This document shows positions 1 to 3,942 of a stretch of DNA of 6,004 nucleotides, piece after piece. Source of the DNA: Chloroflexota bacterium. GTDB taxonomy: Bacteria; Chloroflexota; Anaerolineae; Anaerolineales; Anaerolineaceae. Numbering within the stretch: the stretch's first letter is position 1; every line of letters starts with the position of its first letter. The stretch spans positions 1 to 6,004 of the forward strand of contig JAJYJF010000159.1 in NCBI GenBank assembly GCA_021796375.1, written 5' to 3'. The position numbers and the translations under genes were made by a program. The notes below the pieces were generated by a model that ran no database searches, was not told the origin of the DNA, and saw only the letters and a program-made list of their open reading frames with translations.

Positions 1-570
1 CGGGCATTTATCGGCAAACCAGTAGGGCTCGAACTGCATGGTATCGTGCATGGCGCTGCGGGTTTCGCCCGTCATGCAGCCGAGGGCCAGGTTCTTGAAC
101 GCGCCGCCGTAGCTGCAGGACGGGTGGCCCTTGGCGTGCGCGAAGTTGACCAGGAAGCCGGCATCCTCGATCAGTCCGGCGACCTGCCAGTCCTGAATTC
201 CCTTGTAAGGATGGTGGTGCGGGTAAAAATAGCGGTCCTTGGGGCCTGCGGCGGGGTAGACCGGGCAGCCAAGGACTTCGGAGGAATAGCCCCTCTCTTC
301 CGCGCCCTGCACATCCCAGGACACGTCGGCGACAAAGGGCTTGCCGCCCCCCTCTTTGATCGCATTGACCACCTTGCGAACGAACACCGGGTGAAGGGTC
401 GAGTAGCCGATGTTATGGCCGGTATGCATCTTGATCACAACCTGCTCTCCCTTGACCCGCTCGCGCAGCTGCAGCCGCTCGAGGATCAGGTCCAGCTTGG
501 CAGGCAGTGTCTCGGAGGCATCCAGGCGAGATTGACGCGGAGATCCGAAATAAACAACCGGTTTGGTCAT
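1..570 (-). CDS. DUF362 domain protein, partial (C-terminus beyond left edge)
   Basis: An open frame of 190 codons runs from an ATG at 570-568 to the window edge without a stop, so only the N-terminal part is visible. It starts MTKPVVYFGSPRQSR. The region at residues 144-165 (AHAKGHPSCSYGGAFKNLAL, then GC) matches the conserved KGH...GGA.KNLxxGC core of the DUF362 family (PF04015). Many members of that family continue into a C-terminal 4Fe-4S ferredoxin domain; whether this one does cannot be seen. The family's biochemical role is not settled. Visible cysteines are at 102, 152, 165 and 189, and there is a His-rich stretch (YPHHHPYKG) at 116-124. No signal peptide or membrane segment is apparent, so it is probably cytoplasmic. 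An AAAGGG ribosome-binding sequence lies 7 bases before the ATG. It lies 165 bases after the CBS gene and has its own promoter-like sequence, so it probably starts its own transcription unit. Family assignment is firm; function is unknown. Confidence 0.9.
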   Translation of the reverse strand, partial: MTKPVVYFGSPRQSRLDASETLPAKLDLILERLQLRERVKGEQVVIKMHTGHNIGYSTLHPVFVRKVVNAIKEGGGKPFVADVSWDVQGAEERGYSSEVLGCPVYPAAGPKDRYFYPHHHPYKGIQDWQVAGLIEDAGFLVNFAHAKGHPSCSYGGAFKNLALGCMTGETRSAMHDTMQFEPYWFADKCP

Positions 571-602
571 GTGGGCGCCCTTTACAGTGGGAGAATAGTG
601 TT

Positions 603-663
603 CAGCGGGCAGATTGCCCCCCGCTGGGGCAAATTATATCGTATCCTGAATCTCTGGCAGCAA
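603..663 (-). promoter_or_regulatory. Putative promoter of the DUF362 gene with overlapping inverted repeats
   Basis: On the minus strand a perfect -10 hexamer TATAAT lies at 638-633. The best -35 candidate is TTGCTG at 663-658, with a rather long 19-base spacer. Directly downstream of the -10, positions 632-614 form a perfect inverted repeat, TTGCCCC-N5-GGGGCAA, which would cover the predicted start of transcription near 626. A second inverted repeat, CAGCGGG (626-620) with CCCGCTG (609-603), shares bases with the first, so the two hairpins exclude one another. This could be a repressor operator or a leader hairpin. The -10 call is the strongest part; regulation is inference. Confidence 0.5.
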
Positions 664-706
664 AAATTTACCCTGCAATCCGGCGAGATCCGCCTTTTCC
701 GATCCC

Positions 707-733
707 CGCCGGCGCTCAGACCGCAGGCCGGCG
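707..733 (-). other. GC-rich hairpin just after the CBS gene stop
   Basis: A 7-base perfect inverted repeat (CGCCGGC with GCCGGCG, 13-base loop) begins two bases past the CBS gene stop codon. No U-run follows, so it does not qualify as a standard intrinsic terminator. It may stabilise the 3' end of the CBS transcript or assist termination, or be chance in GC-rich DNA. Confidence 0.3.
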
Positions 734-735
734 CG

Positions 736-1173
736 TCAGCGTTTCACCCCGGTGATATAGCCCTCCAGGTTCCGGATGGTGAACTCCTGATCCGAGATGA
801 TCTCTTTGACCACGTCCCCGATGGAGATGATCCCGATCAGCCGCTCCCCTTCGAGGACCGGCAGGTGGCGGATGTGTTTATCCGTCATCAAGGCCATGCA
901 CTCCTCTGTCGTCTGGTTCGGGCGAACGTAGACGACCCGCGAGGTCATGATATCGCTGACGGTGGTATCCTCCACGGTCCGGCCTTTTAGAACCACATTG
1001 CGGGCGTAATCGCGCTCGGAAAAAATACCCATCAGCTGCTCTTCCTGGACGACCAAAAGCGCACCCACGTTCTTTTCAGCCATCAGTTTTAAGGCATCCA
1101 AGATCGTGCATTCGGGAGAGATGGTCCAGAGCGCGGTTCCCTTGGTCTGTAAGATCTGGCGAACGGTTGCCAT
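736..1173 (-). CDS. Stand-alone CBS-domain-pair protein
   Basis: This complete 145-residue protein consists almost wholly of two tandem CBS domains, roughly residues 14-65 and 79-128. Each carries the typical closing pattern: GIFSERDYARNVVLKGR at 49-65 and GIISIGDVVKEI at 114-125. CBS pairs form a Bateman module that usually binds adenine nucleotides such as AMP, ATP or S-adenosylmethionine and acts as an energy or redox sensor. Free-standing small versions resemble the HRP1-type proteins, whose partners are mostly unknown. There is no fused catalytic domain, signal peptide or membrane segment. The ATG start is well supported by a GAAAGGAG ribosome-binding site. It is separated from the endonuclease gene upstream by 83 A+T-rich bases, so it probably has its own promoter. 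Automated annotation sometimes mislabels such proteins as IMP dehydrogenase; no dehydrogenase domain is present. The ligand cannot be deduced. Confidence 0.93.
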   Translation of the reverse strand: MATVRQILQTKGTALWTISPECTILDALKLMAEKNVGALLVVQEEQLMGIFSERDYARNVVLKGRTVEDTTVSDIMTSRVVYVRPNQTTEECMALMTDKHIRHLPVLEGERLIGIISIGDVVKEIISDQEFTIRNLEGYITGVKR

Positions 1174-1181
1174 ACGGTCTG

Positions 1182-1189
1182 CTCCTTTC
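1182..1189 (-). promoter_or_regulatory. Strong ribosome-binding site of the CBS gene
   Basis: GAAAGGAG on the minus strand, with 8 bases between the GGAG and the ATG at 1173. It is the best Shine-Dalgarno match near any start in this window and fixes the CBS gene start. Confidence 0.75.
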
Positions 1190-1192
1190 GTG

Positions 1193-1260
1193 CCCTACCA
1201 GGTGGAAGAAATATACGATGCTGGTGGGAATATTTTACAATAAATGTCAATATAGGTTAA
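1193..1260 (-). promoter_or_regulatory. Putative promoter and operator region of the CBS gene
   Basis: This A+T-rich gap stands out from the GC-rich surroundings. Two weak minus-strand promoters can be drawn. One is TTAACC (1260-1255), 17 bases, TAAAAT (1237-1232); the other is TTGTAA (1240-1235), 19 bases, TATATT (1215-1210). A consensus TTGACA at 1250-1245 has no well-placed -10 partner. Two imperfect inverted repeats are present: TTGACA-N5-TGTAAA at 1250-1234, and CCCACCAG (1228-1221) with CTGGTAGGG (1201-1193), which has one bulged base and flanks the second -10 candidate. Which promoter is used is undecided. Confidence 0.4.
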
Positions 1261-1958
1261 TAACGGATGCCCGTAAGCTCCCTGCCCAGGTCGCACAGGT
1301 CCACCAGCGGGCAGTGCGGGCAGTCCGCGCGGCGGGCCTGGCAGATCTCGCGCCCCAGCCGGATCAGGTTGAGGTGAGCCGCGTAGTAGGCGCCGGGCGG
1401 CAGGAGCCGTTCCAGAAAAAGGTGCGCCTGTTCGACGGTCATGTTCGCCGGCCGCAGGCCAATCCGCCCGCTGACGCGGTAAATGTGCGTGTCGACCGGA
1501 AACGCGGGGAAGCCGAGGGAGAACTGCAGGACGATGGCGGCTGTTTTTGGGCCAACGCCGTTGAACTGCATCAGCCAGGTCCGGGCTTCATCGCGGGTCA
1601 TCCGCTTCAAGAAGGACAGGTCGAGCGAGCCTCGCTCGCGGGTGATCTCGCGCAGCACGGCCTGGATGCGGGGCCCCTTCTGGTTGGCGAGGCCCGCCAC
1701 CCGGATGGCATCGACCACCTCACCCGCGGGGGCGTCGCGAACGGCTTCCCAGCCTGGAAAGCGTTGCGAAAGCTCGCGGAAGGCCCGGTCGCGATTGCGG
1801 TCGTTGGTGTTCTGGGAAAGGATGGTCGAGATCAGCTCGTCCAGGGGCGGCAGCGGCTCCCGCCAGACCGGCTCTCCATAGAAACGGATCAGCCGGGAAT
1901 GCACGGCGAGCGCCCGGCCCGCCAGTTCCTCCACGTCCCGCTGCGAGGGGTCGTCCAT
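1257..1958 (-). CDS. nth: Endonuclease III-like DNA glycosylase/AP lyase with 4Fe-4S cluster
   Basis: This 233-residue protein belongs to the HhH-GPD base-excision repair superfamily, which removes oxidised pyrimidines or related damage and nicks the abasic site. The helix-hairpin-helix is at about 132-143 (FNGVGPKTAAIV), with K138 at the position of the catalytic lysine, and VDTHIYRV at 155-162 supplies the catalytic aspartate D156. Four cysteines (206, 213, 216, 222) have the classic C-X6-C-X2-C-X5-C spacing of the endonuclease III iron-sulfur cluster. Together they indicate an active bifunctional enzyme. E. coli Nth has 211 residues, so the length is normal. LSQNTND (48-53 region) and GVGPKT differ from LSAQATD and GVGRKT in E. 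coli Nth, so substrate preference could differ. The frame opens upstream to 2099, but that would overlap the asparaginase gene by about 100 bases. ATG 1958 leaves a 37-base gap and starts at a plausible N-terminus, although its Shine-Dalgarno (GGGGTAGG) is poor. Probably last gene of the unit starting with the kinase. Confidence 0.9.
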   Translation of the reverse strand: MDDPSQRDVEELAGRALAVHSRLIRFYGEPVWREPLPPLDELISTILSQNTNDRNRDRAFRELSQRFPGWEAVRDAPAGEVVDAIRVAGLANQKGPRIQAVLREITRERGSLDLSFLKRMTRDEARTWLMQFNGVGPKTAAIVLQFSLGFPAFPVDTHIYRVSGRIGLRPANMTVEQAHLFLERLLPPGAYYAAHLNLIRLGREICQARRADCPHCPLVDLCDLGRELTGIRY

Positions 1959-1995
1959 GGTGGCGCTGCCTACCCCAGAAAAGCCGTTTGCGCGG

Positions 1996-3069
1996 TCAAT
2001 CTTGCGCGGCGCGCCCGGACCAGACATCCCGGCCCAGCGTAAAGCTGGCGCGCATCTCCCCGACCCGCAGGCGGCGCCAGTTGTAAATCGGCCCGCCAAC
2101 CCTTCCGGCGAACCGTTCCAGGTCTGCTTCCGAGATCGCCCCCAGCTGGTGCAGCAGCTCGAGGGCGACGAATGATTTCGCCCGCCCGGCTGGATCGCCG
2201 TCCGAGACCTTGATCGCGATCCCCAGCGCCGGCGACCCGGGACCCAGCGCGCCGGGGTACAGGCCCACGCCCTGGAAGCCCTCTGCGCCGCCCTTGGTCA
2301 GGATCCGGCCGCTCGCGAGCGTCATCAGGTCGGTATCGAATCGCTGCGGCCCGGCAACCATGTCGGGATGGGCGGTCATGGCCGCGCTGATCCGCCGGCA
2401 GGCAGCCGCGCGGTTGGGGGCCAGCCCTTCCGGGTCCATCAGCCGGGCAAACGCCAGGGCGGCGCTGCGCAGCGGCACGGCAAAATTGGGCGCCGAGCAG
2501 CCGTCGATCCCCAGCTCCACGCTTTCCTCGGGCACCCCGCACATCTCCGCGAAGCTGGCCAGGATGCTCTTCTGGACCGGATGCTCCGGATCGATGTACT
2601 CCTGCGTGGGCAGGCCGCGCATCTTCGCATGGGCAAGCATCCCGGTGTGTTTCCCGGAGCACTCGTGGCGGATGGGTGTGGGGTCTTCCCCTCTCAGCAC
2701 CATGGCTTTGATCGTCGGCTGGTGGTAGGGCGGCTGGGTGCCGCACAGCAGGTCGGCCTCGCGGACCCCGACTTTCTCCTGGATCCCCCGCACGACCTCC
2801 ACGTGCTCGTCCGTCCCGGAATGTGAGGCGCACAGGATGGCCAGCTCGCGCTGGGTCAGGTGGAAGGCTTCATCCCCATTCTGCTCGACGAACGGCAGCG
2901 CCTGAAAAGGTTTTGCGGAAGAGCGCAGAAACGTCACCAGCCCGGGATCCCCGCTGCTCGCCACCAGGCGGCCGCTAGGATCCACCACCGCGAAAGCGCC
3001 AAAATGGATGGATTCGACGATCTTCCCGCGCGTTAGCTCGACCAGGGATGTGGTTTGCGTTGGATTCAT
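1996..3069 (-). CDS. L-asparaginase, Rhizobium etli type (Asparaginase_II, PF06089)
   Basis: This 357-residue protein matches the zinc-containing asparaginases typified by R. etli ReAV, which hydrolyse L-asparagine to aspartate and ammonia and are unrelated to E. coli AnsA/AnsB. With a constant shift of +2 from ReAV as I remember it, the active-site residues align: S50 and K53 in RSSAKP, S82 in ASHSG, C137, K140 and H141 in HECSGKHTG, and D189 and C191 in GIDGCSAPN. K259 in LTKGGAEG probably corresponds to the second ReAV lysine. All the residues for metal binding and nucleophile activation therefore appear present. There is no signal peptide, so it is probably cytoplasmic. The frame extends upstream to 3132, but ATG 3069 is preferred: it overlaps the TAA stop of the MBL gene by one base (TAATG) and has GGAGGG about 9 bases upstream. 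This arrangement implies translational coupling. The ReAV residue numbers are from memory and need alignment. Confidence 0.93.
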   Translation of the reverse strand: MNPTQTTSLVELTRGKIVESIHFGAFAVVDPSGRLVASSGDPGLVTFLRSSAKPFQALPFVEQNGDEAFHLTQRELAILCASHSGTDEHVEVVRGIQEKVGVREADLLCGTQPPYHQPTIKAMVLRGEDPTPIRHECSGKHTGMLAHAKMRGLPTQEYIDPEHPVQKSILASFAEMCGVPEESVELGIDGCSAPNFAVPLRSAALAFARLMDPEGLAPNRAAACRRISAAMTAHPDMVAGPQRFDTDLMTLASGRILTKGGAEGFQGVGLYPGALGPGSPALGIAIKVSDGDPAGRAKSFVALELLHQLGAISEADLERFAGRVGGPIYNWRRLRVGEMRASFTLGRDVWSGRAAQD

Positions 3070-3926
3070 TACTCTTCGCCCTCCGAAGCTGTTTGCCGGT
3101 AGTGCCGGGAATAGTAGCGGGCTAACCCCCACTTCAACCGCTGGGAATAAATCTCGCGGCGGTCGCCCGCCGACTGGAAGCGAGCGGCCAGTTCGGTCAT
3201 CAGCCGGTCCGTCGCTTCCGGCGGGTCTTTCCGCTGGACCATCTCGTCCATCAGCTGGTTAATCCGCTGCAGGTACTCGAGCTGCCGGCGCACCTCCTCG
3301 CGGGAAACCTCCCCGGCTCGCCCGCTGATCAGGACACTCTCGCGGTAGCGGTCGGTGAGGAGCAGCTGCAGCGCCTCGATCCAGGGCGGAAGGTCGGCGT
3401 TGGCCAGGAACGGCGGCTGGCCGGGGGTCACCGCGTCGCCGATGAAGACCACCCGCGCATCCGGGACCACGACCCAGATCGCCCCCGGGTTCGGGCCGGG
3501 ACGATACTCCAGGAAAACCGGTCCCTCTCCCCAGTAGACGGTCATCTGGGTGCTGAAGGTAATCTCGGGCGGCGCCCAGCGGATGCTGCCGACCCCGCCG
3601 ATCTGCTCCCATTCCGCGCCCGTCTCGGTATTCTGAGCCTTAAACGTGGTCGGGCGGTTGCGCAGGACCTGGCTCAGCTTCTCGTGGCCCACCACGGTGC
3701 ATTCCATGGCGCGGGCGCCGAGCGTCCGGTCGATATGCGAATCCAGGTTGACCAGCATGCGCTCCACCCCACCGCCCAGGTTCAGCAGCGCGGCCCGCCA
3801 GGCGCGCAGGTCCTCGGGGCGCGGCGGCGCATCGATGAGGATCAGGCCGTGCGGCAGATTGACGGCTCCCAAGGTCACTCCCAGGTAGCTATCTTCATAG
3901 TAGACGCCCTGTGCGGCTTCTCGCAT
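3069..3926 (-). CDS. Metallo-beta-lactamase-fold protein with eroded metal site
   Basis: This 285-residue protein has the N-terminal MBL pattern (YLGVTLGAVNLPHGLILIDAP at about 14-34, given here as a region) and the mid-protein strand ending in FIGDAV (161-166), where D164 fits the bridging aspartate. The metal motif HxHxDH is represented by DSHIDR (62-67), keeping only the second His and the Asp. The usual GH.PG is PGPNPG (143-148), and the late GH is SGRAG (201-205). H81 in VVGHEK is conserved in many relatives. A full dinuclear zinc centre therefore looks unlikely; a hydrolase with one metal, a different chemistry or a binding role are possible. The C-terminal 80 residues are helical and charged. 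The start at ATG 3926 is chosen because GGAGG lies 4 bases upstream and it is 16 bases after the kinase stop; an upstream ATG at 3956 would overlap the kinase gene. Substrate is unknown. Confidence 0.85.
   Translation of the reverse strand: MREAAQGVYYEDSYLGVTLGAVNLPHGLILIDAPPRPEDLRAWRAALLNLGGGVERMLVNLDSHIDRTLGARAMECTVVGHEKLSQVLRNRPTTFKAQNTETGAEWEQIGGVGSIRWAPPEITFSTQMTVYWGEGPVFLEYRPGPNPGAIWVVVPDARVVFIGDAVTPGQPPFLANADLPPWIEALQLLLTDRYRESVLISGRAGEVSREEVRRQLEYLQRINQLMDEMVQRKDPPEATDRLMTELAARFQSAGDRREIYSQRLKWGLARYYSRHYRQTASEGEE
3079..3084 (-). promoter_or_regulatory. Ribosome-binding site inside the MBL gene end for the asparaginase
   Basis: GGAGGG on the minus strand lies within the last codons of the MBL gene, 9 bases before the asparaginase ATG at 3069. 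With the TAATG overlap it supports the 3069 start and coupled translation. Confidence 0.6.
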
Positions 3927-3930
3927 GTTT

Positions 3931-3935
3931 CCTCC
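3931..3935 (-). promoter_or_regulatory. Ribosome-binding site deciding the MBL gene start
   Basis: GGAGG on the minus strand lies between the kinase stop and ATG 3926, with a short 4-base spacer. It favours 3926 over the in-frame ATG at 3956, which lies inside the kinase gene. Confidence 0.6.
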
Positions 3936-3942
3936 GAGGGGA

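Noticed and set aside
573..580. GGGCGCCC perfect 8-base palindrome between the ribosome-binding site and start of the DUF362 gene
   Set aside because: It has no loop and is short; such palindromes are frequent by chance at this GC content.
707..733. Intrinsic terminator after the CBS gene
   Set aside because: The hairpin is GC-rich but is followed by GGGATCGG rather than a U-run.
46..990. A 314-codon plus-strand open frame opposite the DUF362 and CBS genes
   Set aside because: It spans two well-supported minus-strand genes and the promoter between them, its product matches no family I recognise, and it is rich in residues typical of GC-rich antisense frames.
1245..1250. Perfect TTGACA as the -35 of the CBS promoter
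   Set aside because: At 16-18 bases downstream the sequence is C-rich (CCCACC) with no resemblance to a -10 hexamer.
1167..2042. A 291-codon plus-strand open frame opposite the endonuclease gene
   Set aside because: The minus strand carries clear catalytic and Fe-S cluster motifs here; the plus-strand frame is a shadow of its codon pattern.
1970..2833. A 287-codon minus-strand frame within the asparaginase gene
   Set aside because: Its Arg/Pro/Gly-rich composition is typical of an off-frame reading of GC-rich DNA, and the asparaginase frame contains all the family motifs.
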